A stretch of DNA of 64,000 nucleotides from Enterococcus lemanii (GCF_016909125.1 NZ_JAFBFD010000001.1:100739-164738), one strand, 5' to 3'. Positions 19,587 through 29,586 are shown, numbered from the stretch's first letter. The notes: generated from the sequence alone by a model not told the origin. Translations and numbers: made by a program.

Positions 19587-19740
19587 TTATAAATCGTTTT
19601 CATTTTTAACCTAAAATAATAATACAGAATGGCTAGCCAATCATACACAGAGCGTTAAACTTGCTGTTTTTGTCGACGAACAATCTCATGTGAAAACCCT
19701 ATCGATGACTAAAGTTTTCGAAAAACTACAACAGATAAAA
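19587..19740. other. Intergenic DNA between mgtA terminator and pdh control region
   Basis: No open reading frame with a ribosome site on either strand. A half-matched cre-like sequence TGAAAACGATTTAT (minus strand, about 19589-19602) is present but departs from consensus at the last two positions. Confidence 0.4.
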
Positions 19741-19792
19741 TAAAAAAAGGAACAGATTTTCTTTTTTAAAAAAAGTAATCTGCTCCTTTTAT
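19741..19792 (-). terminator. Strong terminator of mgtA
   Basis: Minus strand: AAAGGAGCAGATT pairs with AATCTGTTCCTTT around an A/T-rich inner stem, followed by seven T. It is 46 bases after the mgtA stop codon. Confidence 0.9.
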
Positions 19793-19837
19793 TTAATAAA
19801 AGAATGATTTCGTAAAAGCTGTTTTATCTTTTATTGA

Positions 19838-22432
19838 TTATAACCATTCACCAGTTACACGAATATAAATTCGTTTTGCCCCTTCTAAAGCCAATAAGTA
19901 AGCTATTACGATTCCAACAAACCAGAACCAATAGCTTGTTGGTAATGAGGTAAATTCAAAAAAGTTCGCTAATGGTGTACTTACGATCGTAAACCCAACC
20001 AGAACAACAGCAAGGCTTGCTAACACAACTGGCATTGATGGGCGACTTTGGATAAATGGAATTTTTCTTGTCCGAACCATCGGAACAACTAAAGTTTGAG
20101 TCACTAATCCAACCATAAACCACCCTGTCTGGAAAAGAGCTTGTTCTGCAATTGTATTCGCAGAAAATACATTCCACATCACAATAAAGGTTATAATATC
20201 AAAAATACTACTCACTGGACCGATAAAAATGGTAAATTTAAGTAATCCTCTAATCCGCCACTTAACGGGTGTTGCTAATTCTTCCTCATCAACGTTATCC
20301 CACGGTATCGTTAGTTGAGCCATGTCATAGACTAAGTTTTGAATTAACAATTGAATCGAAAGCATTGGTAAGAACGGTAAAAAAGCACTCGCCGCCAAAA
20401 TCGCAAAGACGTTACCGAAGTTTGAACTGATGGTGATTTTAATATATTTCATCATATTACTAAATACTTTTCGACCTTCAACAACCCCATGGTCTAAAAC
20501 ATTTAAGCTTTTTTCCAAAAGAATGATTGAACTGGCATCTTTTGTAATATCAGCTGCTGTATCAACTGAAATCCCTACGTCAGCAGTGCGGAGTGCCGGA
20601 GCATCATTAATCCCATCACCCATAAAACCGACTGTATGGCCTTTTGACTGTAAAGATTCGATAATACGTGATTTTTGCATCGGATTTAATTTTGCAAACA
20701 AGTGAATTTGTTCAACTTGATTTTTTAACTCTTCGTCTGTTAACGCATCAATTTGTGTACCTAACAAGTATTCGTTGACTTCGATTCCAACATCATTACA
20801 TACTTTTTTTGCTACAATTTCATTATCGCCAGTCAATACTTTGACTGTTACCCCATGTTGATGCAAGGAATGAATCGCTGTTTTAGCAGAGGCTTTCGCT
20901 GGATCTAAGAAGCCCATAAAGCCAATAATTGTCATTTCATTTTCGTCTGCAACTGAATAGACTGCATCACTGTGCGCATCTTTTTTTACCGCTACCGTCA
21001 AAACGCGCATCCCTTGTTCGTTTAATACTCTATTCACTTTGCGCATTTGCTCGCGTAGTAAATCAGTAATTGGTTGAACGACGCCATCAATTTCTACATA
21101 AGAACACACCGCTTCCATTTCCTCAACGGCTCCTTTAGTAATCATCAATTGATGCTCGTCTGCTTTTACAACGACTGTCAATCTTCTTCTTGAGAAATCA
21201 AAAGGGATTTCATCAATTTTTTGGATTTCTTTAAAAGGCAAGGCTCTTTCATTTTCTTCATAATAATTAATTACGGCAATATCCATTAAGTTTTTCCAAC
21301 CCGTCTGATAAGAAGAGTTTAGGAACGTGTAATCTAGTACATCTTGATTATTTTCTCCTAAAGGATTTAAGTGTTGCACTAAAACAACGCGATCTTCAGT
21401 AATCGTACCTGTTTTGTCTGTACAAAGAACATCCATACTACCTAAATTTTGAATCGAAGGTAATTCTTTTACAATAACTTTTTGTTTTGATAATGCAATC
21501 GCACCTTTAGCTAAGTTACTTGTTACAATCATCGGTAACATTTCAGGAGTCAACCCTACTGCAACGGCAATCGCAAAGAAAAATGCTGCCGTCCAATCGC
21601 CTTTGGTTAAGCCGTTTAATAAAAAAACAATTGGAAATAAGACAACAACCATTCGCAAGAGTAACTTACTCACTTTAATCAACCCTTGATCAAAAGAAGT
21701 TTTCCCACGACTTTTGGTTGCGTTTTTAGCAATATCTCCAAAAAAGGTATTTTGTCCTGTTTTTAAAATAATTGCTTTACCTTGACCACTCAAAACATCC
21801 GTTCCCATAAATACCAAATCTTGCATATCGATTGCTGAAATGTTTTGATCGTTTTTTTCAATCCCCGCTTCAACGAATTTCTCAACAGGCATTGATTCAC
21901 CCGTTAAAGACGATTGGTTAATAAAGAGGTCATTCGTCCAAATCAAAACGGCATCTGCTGGGATCATATCTCCTGTAGCGAGTGTTACGATGTCTCCTGG
22001 TACCACTTCATCCATCGGAATTTCTTCAGTAATACCATTTCTAGTAACGGCACACGTATTCTCAATTAATTCTTTTAACGCCTCGCTCGCTTGCTGTGAG
22101 CGGTACTCTTGAATAAAAGTGATAATAACACTCGCTAAAATCATCAAACTCATAACGATTGCTGCTTCATAGTCTTTCGTTAAAGCTGAAACAAGCATTA
22201 AACCAAGCAACACTAAAACAAAGGGGTCTTTAAATGCTGATAGAAAAATTAACCATGGTGGGGTTGGTTTTTCTGCATCTACTTTATTGGGACCAAATTC
22301 TTCTAAACGTTCTAAGGCATCTTCTTTTGAAAGTCCTTGTGCCGACGTTCTTAGTTCCATATACAACTCACGCTCAGAAAGAAGCGCTAATTTTTTTAAC
22401 TCTTGTTCTTTAAAATCTGTCTTTTTCATCAT
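19838..22432 (-). CDS. mgtA: Magnesium-transporting P-type ATPase
   Basis: P3B-type ATPase importing Mg2+ across the membrane. Visible motifs: TGES in the actuator domain near residue 175, the phosphorylation site CTDKTGTIT near 336-344 (Asp338), LTGDN near 545 and VGFMGDGINDAPALRTADVGI (about 610-630, key GDGIND). Membrane segments occur near residues 60-110, 255-310 and in the C-terminal third. Length 864. Two in-frame ATGs lie upstream or downstream of the chosen start; the first (22438) touches the GGAGG site, so 22432 is preferred. Expression is controlled by an M-box riboswitch. Confidence 0.95.
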   Translation of the reverse strand: MMKKTDFKEQELKKLALLSERELYMELRTSAQGLSKEDALERLEEFGPNKVDAEKPTPPWLIFLSAFKDPFVLVLLGLMLVSALTKDYEAAIVMSLMILASVIITFIQEYRSQQASEALKELIENTCAVTRNGITEEIPMDEVVPGDIVTLATGDMIPADAVLIWTNDLFINQSSLTGESMPVEKFVEAGIEKNDQNISAIDMQDLVFMGTDVLSGQGKAIILKTGQNTFFGDIAKNATKSRGKTSFDQGLIKVSKLLLRMVVVLFPIVFLLNGLTKGDWTAAFFFAIAVAVGLTPEMLPMIVTSNLAKGAIALSKQKVIVKELPSIQNLGSMDVLCTDKTGTITEDRVVLVQHLNPLGENNQDVLDYTFLNSSYQTGWKNLMDIAVINYYEENERALPFKEIQKIDEIPFDFSRRRLTVVVKADEHQLMITKGAVEEMEAVCSYVEIDGVVQPITDLLREQMRKVNRVLNEQGMRVLTVAVKKDAHSDAVYSVADENEMTIIGFMGFLDPAKASAKTAIHSLHQHGVTVKVLTGDNEIVAKKVCNDVGIEVNEYLLGTQIDALTDEELKNQVEQIHLFAKLNPMQKSRIIESLQSKGHTVGFMGDGINDAPALRTADVGISVDTAADITKDASSIILLEKSLNVLDHGVVEGRKVFSNMMKYIKITISSNFGNVFAILAASAFLPFLPMLSIQLLIQNLVYDMAQLTIPWDNVDEEELATPVKWRIRGLLKFTIFIGPVSSIFDIITFIVMWNVFSANTIAEQALFQTGWFMVGLVTQTLVVPMVRTRKIPFIQSRPSMPVVLASLAVVLVGFTIVSTPLANFFEFTSLPTSYWFWFVGIVIAYLLALEGAKRIYIRVTGEWL

Positions 22433-22450
22433 GTTCATTCCTCCTCGAAT

Positions 22451-22528
22451 TTATGCTAGGAATGAAAGTTGACATCCTCCTAGCATTTGGGTCATTTTTT
22501 TATTTATCTGGGGACTGGGACAATCCAT
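22451..22528 (-). CDS. Candidate 25-residue leader peptide upstream of mgtA
   Basis: Between the M-box terminator and mgtA the minus strand has an RBS-like AGAAAGGCGGTAA, seven bases before an ATG (22526-22528). The frame reads MDCPSPQINKKMTQMLGGCQ then LSFLA and stops at 22451-22453, 18 bases before mgtA. The 3' half of the frame forms a hairpin with a perfect 9-bp stem (22478-22486 with 22453-22461). Position and the early Pro codons recall the mgtL leader of Salmonella mgtA, but there is no sequence similarity that I can claim. Coding status is inferred from the ribosome site only. Confidence 0.5.
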   Translation of the reverse strand: MDCPSPQINKKMTQMLGGCQLSFLA

Positions 22529-22556
22529 TTGTTTACCGCCTTTCTGGTTTTGCTCA

Positions 22557-22776
22557 ACAAAAAAACGCACACTCAACAATGAGTATGCGTCAAACAATCC
22601 ATAGTCATCGTTGAGCTTTAGCACTATAAAGCGTAGACAAACAACTTATTGTTCATCAGCTACATTATGAATAACCTTCGCGATTATTCCTGTTCAACCA
22701 ACTAAGAGTCTCTCGATTCTTTCGCGGCAGCAGCTTATTTCTTTATAGGAGCCTCACCTAACAATTATTTAATTCA
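22557..22776 (-). promoter_or_regulatory. M-box (ykoK) magnesium riboswitch
   Basis: The minus strand carries the hallmark segments GTTAGGTGAGGCTCCTATA (about 22747-22765), GCTGCTGCCGC (22722-22732), GTTGGTTGAACAG, ATGTAGCTGATG and TAGTGCTAAAGCTCAACGATG (cited in part; 22602-22626). A terminator with stem ACGCAYACTCA/TGAGTGTGCGT and T7 ends it at 22557-22590. High Mg2+ compacts the aptamer and favours the terminator, switching mgtA off. Confidence 0.95.
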
Positions 22777-22782
22777 TCTATT

Positions 22783-22811
22783 ACTATAGACTTCTTTCTA
22801 GCCGATGTCAA
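22783..22811 (-). promoter_or_regulatory. Promoter of the mgtA M-box transcript
   Basis: Perfect -35 TTGACA (22806-22811), 17 bp spacer and -10 TATAGT (22783-22788) on the minus strand, immediately upstream of the M-box aptamer. Confidence 0.9.
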
Positions 22812-22914
22812 CTTATTGAAAAAAACATAATTTATGCAAACAAGAATAAAGCTAATTTACATAATCTAGATACTGGCAACTTATAGCAGATAAATGAAAA
22901 GCAATATTCCTTTA

Positions 22915-22959
22915 AAAAAAAGCTAGAAAAGGCAATCTATCCTTTTCTAGCTTTTTTAG
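22915..22959 (-). terminator. Terminator of guaC
   Basis: Minus strand AAGCTAGAAAAGG pairs with CCTTTTCTAGCTT, followed by a T run. It begins right after the guaC stop codon. Confidence 0.9.
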
Positions 22960-23946
22960 TTAAATTGTATCACCATTAAAAATTGAATTTTTCACAATTA
23001 CATAATCTACTTTACGAATCGCTTCTAAGTCGTTCCCACCTGCATAAGAAATGGAAGATTGTAAGTCTTGTTGCATTTCAACCAAGGTATCTTTTAAAGA
23101 ACCTTTGTGTGTTACCCAAATCTTCTTACCTTCAACATTTTTCTTTTCACCTTTTTGGAATTCAGAAGCTGAACCAAAGTACTCCTTATAAACAACACCA
23201 TTTTCAACTTTTGTTTCGCCTGGTGATTCTTCGTGACCTGCAAATAGCGAACCGACCATAACCATTGACGCACCAAATCGAACCGATTTCGCGATATCAC
23301 CATGGTTACGAATACCACCATCCGCAATAATTGGTTTACGAGCTGCTTTGGCACACCATCTTAAAGCAGCTAATTGCCAACCACCTGTTCCAAATCCTGT
23401 TTTTAGTTTCGTAATACAAACTTTACCTGGGCCAATACCGACTTTCGTAGCATCCGCACCAGCATTTTCTAATTCGCGAACCGCTTCTGGCGTGCCAACA
23501 TTTCCAGCAATGACAAATGTTTCAGGAATTACTTTTTTAATGTGTTGAATCATACGAATTACTGAATTTGAATGCCCATGAGCAATGTCTATTGTAATAT
23601 AATCAGGAATCACGTTTTCTGATGCTAATTGTTCAACGAAACCATATTCATAATCTTTTACACCTACACTGATTGAAGAAATGTAACCTTTTTCTTTCAT
23701 TCTTTTAATAAAAGGAATGCGACTTTCTTCATCGAAACGGTGCATGATATAGAAATAACCGTTTTCAGCTAAAAATTCTGCAATTGATTCATCAACAATC
23801 GTTTGCATATTGGCAGGAACCACTGGCATTTTAAAAGAATGTTTCCCTAAAGTGACAGTCGTATCACACTCCGAACGGCTATTCACAATACACTTATTAG
23901 GAACCAACTGAATATCCTCATAATCAAAAACTTGCATATCAAACAT
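22960..23946 (-). CDS. guaC: GMP reductase
   Basis: NADPH-dependent deamination of GMP to IMP, returning guanine nucleotides to the purine pool. An IMPDH/GMPR-type barrel of 328 residues: the start [19 protein letters not shown] fits the shorter Firmicutes GuaC, the catalytic Cys is in GPGKVCITK near residue 176, and [17 protein letters not shown] near 213-229 binds phosphate. It lacks the CBS domains of IMP dehydrogenase. The ATG at 23944-23946 is preferred over the TTG just upstream. A PurBox and a good promoter lie upstream, and a terminator follows, so it is monocistronic. Confidence 0.95.
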   Translation of the reverse strand: MFDMQVFDYEDIQLVPNKCIVNSRSECDTTVTLGKHSFKMPVVPANMQTIVDESIAEFLAENGYFYIMHRFDEESRIPFIKRMKEKGYISSISVGVKDYEYGFVEQLASENVIPDYITIDIAHGHSNSVIRMIQHIKKVIPETFVIAGNVGTPEAVRELENAGADATKVGIGPGKVCITKLKTGFGTGGWQLAALRWCAKAARKPIIADGGIRNHGDIAKSVRFGASMVMVGSLFAGHEESPGETKVENGVVYKEYFGSASEFQKGEKKNVEGKKIWVTHKGSLKDTLVEMQQDLQSSISYAGGNDLEAIRKVDYVIVKNSIFNGDTI

Positions 23947-24007
23947 CAAAAAACATCCTCTCAGATTTCTTATTAAAGATATTTAAGCGTTTTTCAACGC
24001 CCAAACT

Positions 24008-24036
24008 ACTTTAGACGATTTACAAGAAAAAAGCAA
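24008..24036 (-). promoter_or_regulatory. Promoter of guaC
   Basis: Minus strand: -35 TTGCTT (24031-24036), 17 bp spacer, -10 TAAAGT (24008-24013). The leader contains a small GCGTT/AACGC hairpin. Confidence 0.75.
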
Positions 24037-24070
24037 CTAAAATAAAGATAATTCAAAACATAACCACTCG

Positions 24071-24084
24071 AATGTTCGTGTTTT
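24071..24084 (-). promoter_or_regulatory. PurBox of guaC
   Basis: Minus strand AAAACACGAACATT matches the PurR-binding PurBox (core CGAAC). It starts 58 bp upstream of the first base of the -10 box, identical to the purS promoter. Confidence 0.75.
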
Positions 24085-24096
24085 ATTATTTCACCC

Positions 24097-25011
24097 TTAT
24101 GGTAATTGGTTTCCTGCTGCTAAATAAATCGCATACCAATCCTCACGCGACAAAACAATTTCAGAAGCTTTCGCCACTTCTATCATTCGATTTTTATTCA
24201 TCGTCCCTAAAATAACTTGCATTTGAGCGGGGTGGCGTAAAATCCAAGCAGATGCTAGTCCTGTTGGTGTTGTATTGTATTTTTCTGCAAGTATTTTCAA
24301 CGTTTTGTTTAACTCTGGAAATTTAAGTGAGTCAATAAAAACACCTTCAAAAAAACCATATTGATAAGGCGACCATGCTTGAATCGTCATCTTATTTAGA
24401 CGTGAGTATTCTAAAATGCCCCCGTCTCGATCGATTGCAAACCCATCATTCATATTCACGTGCAACCCTTGATCAATCATTTCTGTGTGCTTAATACCAA
24501 ATTGTAATTGATTAGCAACTAACGGCTGACTAACCGCTGATTTCAACAAATTAATTTGACCTGGATTTTGGTTACTTACACCAAAGTATTTTACTTTTCC
24601 TTGTTTTTCTAACAGATAGAAGGCTTCTGCGACTTCTTCTGGTTCAAAAAGAGTATCGGGACGATGCAATAATAAGGCATCTAAATAATCCGTTTGCAAG
24701 CGAGCTAAGCTTCCTTCAACAGATTCAATAATATGTTCTTTAGAAAAATCATACATTTTACCTGGTACAATACCACATTTTGATTGAATAAATAAATCAT
24801 TTCTATTTAAAGTAGATTTCTGTAAAGCGCTACCAAAGATTTCTTCACAAAGTCCTTCACCATAAATATCAGCATGATCAAAAAAAGTAATTCCTTGATC
24901 AACACTTGTTTCAATTATTTCTTGCGCATTATCAGCGGAACGAATGCGCATACAACCCAAAACAACAGCCGGTACTTCTTGCGCTGTTGGGCCAAATTTA
25001 ATTTTTTTCAT
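24097..25011 (-). CDS. Aldo/keto reductase
   Basis: NADPH-dependent oxidoreductase of the AKR superfamily, 304 residues, closest in style to E. coli YdhF; substrate unknown. The catalytic tetrad can be placed: Asp in FFDHADIYGEG (about residues 43-53), Tyr in the same stretch, Lys in QSKCG near 77 and His in LLHRPD near 113-118. The nucleotide-binding end has SNQNPGQ and LGTMNKNRM. A good ribosome site (AAAGGA) lies ten bases before the ATG. Its stop is close to the guaC PurBox, so its transcript may run into the guaC control region; no clear terminator was seen. Confidence 0.88.
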   Translation of the reverse strand: MKKIKFGPTAQEVPAVVLGCMRIRSADNAQEIIETSVDQGITFFDHADIYGEGLCEEIFGSALQKSTLNRNDLFIQSKCGIVPGKMYDFSKEHIIESVEGSLARLQTDYLDALLLHRPDTLFEPEEVAEAFYLLEKQGKVKYFGVSNQNPGQINLLKSAVSQPLVANQLQFGIKHTEMIDQGLHVNMNDGFAIDRDGGILEYSRLNKMTIQAWSPYQYGFFEGVFIDSLKFPELNKTLKILAEKYNTTPTGLASAWILRHPAQMQVILGTMNKNRMIEVAKASEIVLSREDWYAIYLAAGNQLP

Positions 25012-25081
25012 TTTTTCATCGTCCTTTCTTATTCGATAGATTTATTTTACCACAGTCCGAATAAAACATTCATTTTTTAAA

Positions 25082-25127
25082 CTAAAAAAACTTCGCCAAA
25101 GAAGGAGTCTTTCGCGAAGTTTTATTT
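25082..25127 (-). terminator. Terminator of the purSQLFMNHD operon
   Basis: Minus strand stem AAAACTTCGC/GCGAAGTTTT with a T7 tail, 7 bases after the purD stop codon. Confidence 0.88.
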
Positions 25128-25133
25128 AAATAA

Positions 25134-26387
25134 CTAACTCAAGGCTTTTGATCCAATATCTTGACGGAAATGAAGAGAAGCGTTTTGAGCAACTTTTAAT
25201 GCTTCATAAACTTTTTGCTGTGCTTCAACAATCGTTGGTGCACTCGCTTCAACTAGAAAAATCCGGCCACCGTTCCCAACTAGTTGCTGATTTTTTTCTG
25301 CTACGCCAGCGTAAAAAACTTGCACCGTTTCATCTGTTATTTCAGGTAGAACCATGTTTTTTTCATAAGCTTCAGGATAACCTTTCGCTGCAACAACCAC
25401 GCCGACACTCGCTTGGTTATTCCAAACAATTGTTGGTTCTTCATGATGAATTAAAGCCGTAATAATATCGGCTAGACTACTATCTAAGCGTGATAAAACG
25501 ACCTGTGTTTCTGGATCGCCAAAACGAGCATTAAATTCAATGACTTTTGGTCCTTCCTTAGTTGCAATTAAACCTGCATATAAAATGCCGCGGTAAGGTG
25601 TTCCTTGGGCAATCATCCCTTGAATCGTCGGATACAAAACTTTTTCAACCGACTCATCGACCATACTTTGAGGAATTTGTGGAACAGGTGTATAAGCGCC
25701 CATTCCGCCTGTATTTGGTCCTAAATCGCCATCAAATACTCGTTTATGATCTTGAGCAATCACCATTGGGTACAAGCGATCACCATCCACAAAGGCTAAC
25801 AAAGAAAATTCTTCGCCGTCTAAAAACTCTTCAATCACGACACGCGCGCCACTTTCACCAAATTTATTTTCCTCTAGCATTTCGCGTAAAGCTTGGACTG
25901 CTTCTTCGACCGTTTGTGCAACCACGACACCTTTTCCAGCCGCTAACCCATCAGCTTTGATCACAATTGGTGCGCCTTTTTCTAATACATAGGCTTTTGC
26001 AGCTTCAAAGTCCGAAAATGAAGCATAATCGGCTGTTGGGATTGCCATTTTCACCATTAATTCTTTAGCAAATTCTTTTGATCCTTCAATCATAGCCGCT
26101 GCTTTGTTGGGACCAAATATTTTAAGGCCAGCTGCTTCAAAGTCATCAACAATGCCATTTAACAATGGAATTTCTGGGCCAACAAAAGTCCACTCAATCG
26201 CGTTTTCTTTTGCAAAACGAATCAAATTTTCATGATCATCTTCGGCAATATCTACTGTTACTACACCATCGCGTTTCATTCCAGGGTTGCCCTTGGCACA
26301 AAAAACTTGTTCGACTTTTGGATCTTCTAAAAGTTTTTTAGCTAACGCGTGTTCTCGACCACCGCTACCGATTACCAATAATTTCAT
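25134..26387 (-). CDS. purD: Phosphoribosylamine-glycine ligase
   Basis: Second step of purine synthesis: joins glycine to 5-phosphoribosylamine with ATP. ATP-grasp protein of 417 residues: N-terminal LLVIGSGGREHALA, ATP-grasp core IKADGLAAGKGVVVA near residues 142-156, GGMGAYTP near 229-236 and metal ligands in EFNARFGDPE near 285-294. The start has AAGGGAG upstream. Last gene of the large pur operon, 32 bases after purH, with a terminator behind it. Confidence 0.96.
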   Translation of the reverse strand: MKLLVIGSGGREHALAKKLLEDPKVEQVFCAKGNPGMKRDGVVTVDIAEDDHENLIRFAKENAIEWTFVGPEIPLLNGIVDDFEAAGLKIFGPNKAAAMIEGSKEFAKELMVKMAIPTADYASFSDFEAAKAYVLEKGAPIVIKADGLAAGKGVVVAQTVEEAVQALREMLEENKFGESGARVVIEEFLDGEEFSLLAFVDGDRLYPMVIAQDHKRVFDGDLGPNTGGMGAYTPVPQIPQSMVDESVEKVLYPTIQGMIAQGTPYRGILYAGLIATKEGPKVIEFNARFGDPETQVVLSRLDSSLADIITALIHHEEPTIVWNNQASVGVVVAAKGYPEAYEKNMVLPEITDETVQVFYAGVAEKNQQLVGNGGRIFLVEASAPTIVEAQQKVYEALKVAQNASLHFRQDIGSKALS

Positions 26388-26419
26388 ATGAATCTCCCTT
26401 TTAAAAAAACTTTTACTTT

Positions 26420-27961
26420 TTAGTGTTTAAAATGACGAATGTTTGTAAAGAGCATTGTCACGCCATACTTATCAGCCATCGCTATTGAATCTTGGTCTTT
26501 AATGCTTCCGCCAGGTTGGATGATGGCTTTAATACCATGTTCAGCTGCGTATTTAACACTATCATCCATCGGGAAAAAGGCATCACTGGCTAAAACAGCA
26601 CCAGCGATTTTGCCAGCTGCTTCGGCTTGTTCAATCGCAATCTTTACAGAGCCTACCCGATTCATTTGACCTGCACCAATTCCAACTGTTTCGCTTTGGT
26701 TTGCTAGTAAAATCGCATTTGATTTCACATGTTTGACTGCTTTCCAAGCAAACGTTAAGGCATCCAATTCTTCTGCTGTTGGCTGTCTTTTTGTTACAAC
26801 TTGCCAGTCTTGTGTTTCTTCAGCCACGTTATCGATATCTTGTACCAATAGCCCACCTAATACTGAAACGGTCTCTTTTTTCACTTGATTGGCTCCAGCA
26901 AAGTCTAACGTTAATAAACGAAGGTTTTGTTTTTTAGCTAATAACGCAAAGGCATCTTCATCAAAAGCTGGCGCTATAATAATTTCTAAGAAGATTTTTT
27001 TCATTTCTTCCGCTGTAGCTAAATCGACTGGACGATTTAAAGCAACGATACCACCAAAAATTGAAACCGGATCTGCTTCATACGCACCTAAGTAAGCATC
27101 TAAAGCGGTCGCTCCTTTACCTAAACCACAAGGGTTCATATGCTTCACCGCAACCGCCGTTGGGTGCTCGTATTCACGAACAATACGAATTGCCGCATCG
27201 GCATCGCGAATATTGTTATAAGATAATTCTTTACCGTGTAATTGTTTCGCTTGGGCAATCGAAAATCCACTAGGTAAAGCATCTTGGTAAAACGACGCAT
27301 TTTGATGACTATTTTCGCCATAGCGTAACGTTTGTTTTAACTCATACGTCAAGGTTAACTTTTCTGGTTCTGCTTCCTCTACAAATTCAGTTAAATAATT
27401 GGCAATTAAAGCATCATAAGCCGCCGTATGACGAAAAACTTTAGCGGCTAAACGTTGGCGAGTAGTAATATTTGTCGCTTGTTGTTCTTGATATTCTGAC
27501 AAAACAAGGTCATAATCACTTGGGTCAACGACGACTGTTACAAATGCATGATTTTTTGCAGCTGAACGTAACATACTTGGGCCACCAATATCAATATTTT
27601 CAATTGCTTCTTCGTGCGTTACATCTGGCTTTAAAATCGTTTCTTTAAACGGGTATAAATTGACAACAACTAAATCGATTGGCACAATGTCATGTTCGGT
27701 CATCGCATTCATATGCGTTGGTAGATCACGTCTACCTAAAAGTCCTCCATGAATTTTTGGATGAAGTGTTTTTACTCGCCCGTCCATCATTTCGGGGAAT
27801 TGCGTCACTTCTTCAATTCCAACTGTTTGAATTCCTGCTGCTTCTAAAGCAACCTTCGTGCCTCCAGTTGATACAATTTCAAAGTTTAAATCAATTAATT
27901 TTTGAGCAAAGGCAACGATGCCTGTTTTATCTGAAACACTAATTAAAGCGCGTTTAGTCAT
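26420..27961 (-). CDS. purH: Bifunctional AICAR transformylase / IMP cyclohydrolase
   Basis: Catalyses the last two steps to IMP. N-terminal MGS-like cyclohydrolase domain ([12 protein letters not shown] at the start, [14 protein letters not shown] near 32-45, [17 protein letters not shown] near 59-75) and C-terminal transformylase domain ([19 protein letters not shown] near 238-256, AVKHMNPCG near 270-278, with catalytic Lys-His, and [11 protein letters not shown] near 485). Length 513. Its ATG overlaps the purN stop (ATGA). Confidence 0.97.
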   Translation of the reverse strand: MTKRALISVSDKTGIVAFAQKLIDLNFEIVSTGGTKVALEAAGIQTVGIEEVTQFPEMMDGRVKTLHPKIHGGLLGRRDLPTHMNAMTEHDIVPIDLVVVNLYPFKETILKPDVTHEEAIENIDIGGPSMLRSAAKNHAFVTVVVDPSDYDLVLSEYQEQQATNITTRQRLAAKVFRHTAAYDALIANYLTEFVEEAEPEKLTLTYELKQTLRYGENSHQNASFYQDALPSGFSIAQAKQLHGKELSYNNIRDADAAIRIVREYEHPTAVAVKHMNPCGLGKGATALDAYLGAYEADPVSIFGGIVALNRPVDLATAEEMKKIFLEIIIAPAFDEDAFALLAKKQNLRLLTLDFAGANQVKKETVSVLGGLLVQDIDNVAEETQDWQVVTKRQPTAEELDALTFAWKAVKHVKSNAILLANQSETVGIGAGQMNRVGSVKIAIEQAEAAGKIAGAVLASDAFFPMDDSVKYAAEHGIKAIIQPGGSIKDQDSIAMADKYGVTMLFTNIRHFKH

Positions 27962-28539
27962 TTTCGGTCAGACTCCTTTTTTCGGGTAATATCAGCTAGT
28001 ACTTTTGGATACCAGTGGTGTTCAAGTTGATGAATTTTCTCTTCTAAAGATTCAAGCGTATCTTCTGGTAAAATCGGTGTGGCTGCTTGTGCGATAATTG
28101 GTCCCGTATCAACTCCTGCATCAATATAATGGATCGTAATCCCTGTAATTTTCACACCATAATCATAGGCATCTTTAATCCCATGCAAACCAGGAAAACT
28201 CGGGAGTAAAGACGGATGAATGTTAATTATTCGATTGGGAAAAGCATCCAGTAATGTCGGTCCAATAATACGCATATAACCCGCTAAAACAATTAAATCA
28301 ATTTGATGTTCTAGCATTATTTTAGTTAATTCTTTTTCATATTCTGTTTTATTATTAAAATCTTTAGGAGAAAAACAGAGCGTTTTTACGTCATGTTTTT
28401 CTCCTCGGTTTAAAACAAATGCTTTTGGATTATCACAAAATAACAAGGTTAACTCTGCTTCAATTTGACCGGCAGCAACTGCTTGCGCAATCACTTCAAA
28501 ATTACTTCCATTCCCTGAAGCAAAAACCGCTATTTTCAT
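27958..28539 (-). CDS. purN: Phosphoribosylglycinamide formyltransferase (folate-dependent)
   Basis: Transfers the formyl group of 10-formyl-THF to GAR. Begins [20 protein letters not shown], with catalytic residues in [12 protein letters not shown] (Asn and His, about residues 107-118) and [22 protein letters not shown] (Asp near 146; cited as GIHYxDAGVDTG pattern). Length 193. Overlaps both purM (ATGA) and purH (ATGA), indicating tight translational coupling. Confidence 0.96.
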   Translation of the reverse strand: MKIAVFASGNGSNFEVIAQAVAAGQIEAELTLLFCDNPKAFVLNRGEKHDVKTLCFSPKDFNNKTEYEKELTKIMLEHQIDLIVLAGYMRIIGPTLLDAFPNRIINIHPSLLPSFPGLHGIKDAYDYGVKITGITIHYIDAGVDTGPIIAQAATPILPEDTLESLEEKIHQLEHHWYPKVLADITRKKESDRK

Positions 28540-29570
28540 AATGTTTCCTCAACAAATGCAATCGCTTCTTCTGCTTTTTCAACCACTTGTCCAATGATAT
28601 AAGCTTCCTCATTTAATAGCGCTTGAACTTGAGCCACTTGTTCGGGGGCAACAGCTAAAATCATACCAATTCCCATATTAAAGATTTCATACATTTCTAA
28701 TTTTGGAATTTCACCATAAGCTTCTAAATCTTTAAAAATCGGTAATACTGGCCAAGAACCTAATTGAATTTTAGCACTTAAGCCTTCTGGTAGCATGCGA
28801 GGAACGTTCTCAACAAAACCACCACCAGTAATGTGCGCAATCCCATTCACTAAGCCGGCTTTTACTAGTGGCATCAATTCTTTCACATAAATCTTAGTTG
28901 GCACAAGTAAAGCTTCGTGAACACTAAGATTGGTTTCTTTTAAAAGATCCTCACCAGTTAGACCGTGTTTTTCAAAGAAGATTTTGCGGACTAGTGAGTA
29001 ACCATTTGAGTGAATTCCTGAAGAAGGTAAACCAATCAGAACATCGCCTGGGCGGATTTTTTCGCCGGTAACTAGTTGACTTTTTTCAGCAATACCTACA
29101 GCAAAACCTGCTAAATCATAATCATCTTCTCCGTACATTCCTGGCATTTCAGCTGTTTCGCCACCAATTAAGGCGGCACCTGCTTGTAAACAACCTTCTG
29201 CGACACCGGCCACTACGGCTTCTAAGCGTGTCGGGATGTTTTTTCCTGTTGCGATATAATCTAAAAAGTAAAGTGGTTCTGCTCCTTGAGCGATAATATC
29301 ATTCACACACATTGCAACACAATCAATCCCAATCGTATCGTGTTTATCAGCCTGGATTGCGACCATTAACTTAGTTCCAACACCATCTGTTCCAGAAACA
29401 AGGACCGGCTCTTTGACGTCAAGTAAACTTAGATCAAAACAACCACCAAAACCACCTAATGCTCCCATTACTCCTAATCGTTCTGTTTTTTTAACGTGTT
29501 TTTTAATGCGTTCAACAACTTCATAACCAGCTTCTACGTCAACGCCTGCTTTGGCATATGCATTTGGCAC
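28536..29570 (-). CDS. purM: Phosphoribosylformylglycinamidine cyclo-ligase (AIR synthetase)
   Basis: ATP-dependent ring closure of FGAM to AIR. Typical features: [13 protein letters not shown] at the N-terminus, GGFGGCFDL near 41-49, [13 protein letters not shown] near 59-71, [12 protein letters not shown] near 135-146 and the C-terminal [13 protein letters not shown] near 241-253. Length 344. Start codon is GTG (29568-29570) with GGAGG eight bases upstream. Confidence 0.96.
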   Translation of the reverse strand: MPNAYAKAGVDVEAGYEVVERIKKHVKKTERLGVMGALGGFGGCFDLSLLDVKEPVLVSGTDGVGTKLMVAIQADKHDTIGIDCVAMCVNDIIAQGAEPLYFLDYIATGKNIPTRLEAVVAGVAEGCLQAGAALIGGETAEMPGMYGEDDYDLAGFAVGIAEKSQLVTGEKIRPGDVLIGLPSSGIHSNGYSLVRKIFFEKHGLTGEDLLKETNLSVHEALLVPTKIYVKELMPLVKAGLVNGIAHITGGGFVENVPRMLPEGLSAKIQLGSWPVLPIFKDLEAYGEIPKLEMYEIFNMGIGMILAVAPEQVAQVQALLNEEAYIIGQVVEKAEEAIAFVEETL

Positions 29571-29586
29571 TTATGATTCCTCCAAT

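Noticed and set aside
19589..19602. cre-like sequence upstream of pdhA
   Set aside because: Differs from the consensus at both final positions and lies far from the promoter; too weak to call.
22433..22438. First ATG of mgtA at 22438
   Set aside because: It is one base after GGAGG, too close for initiation; the ATG at 22432 has normal spacing.
25562..25960. A 132-codon frame antisense to purD
   Set aside because: Low-quality composition (His/Leu/Gln/Arg rich) typical of antisense frames; purD is unambiguous.
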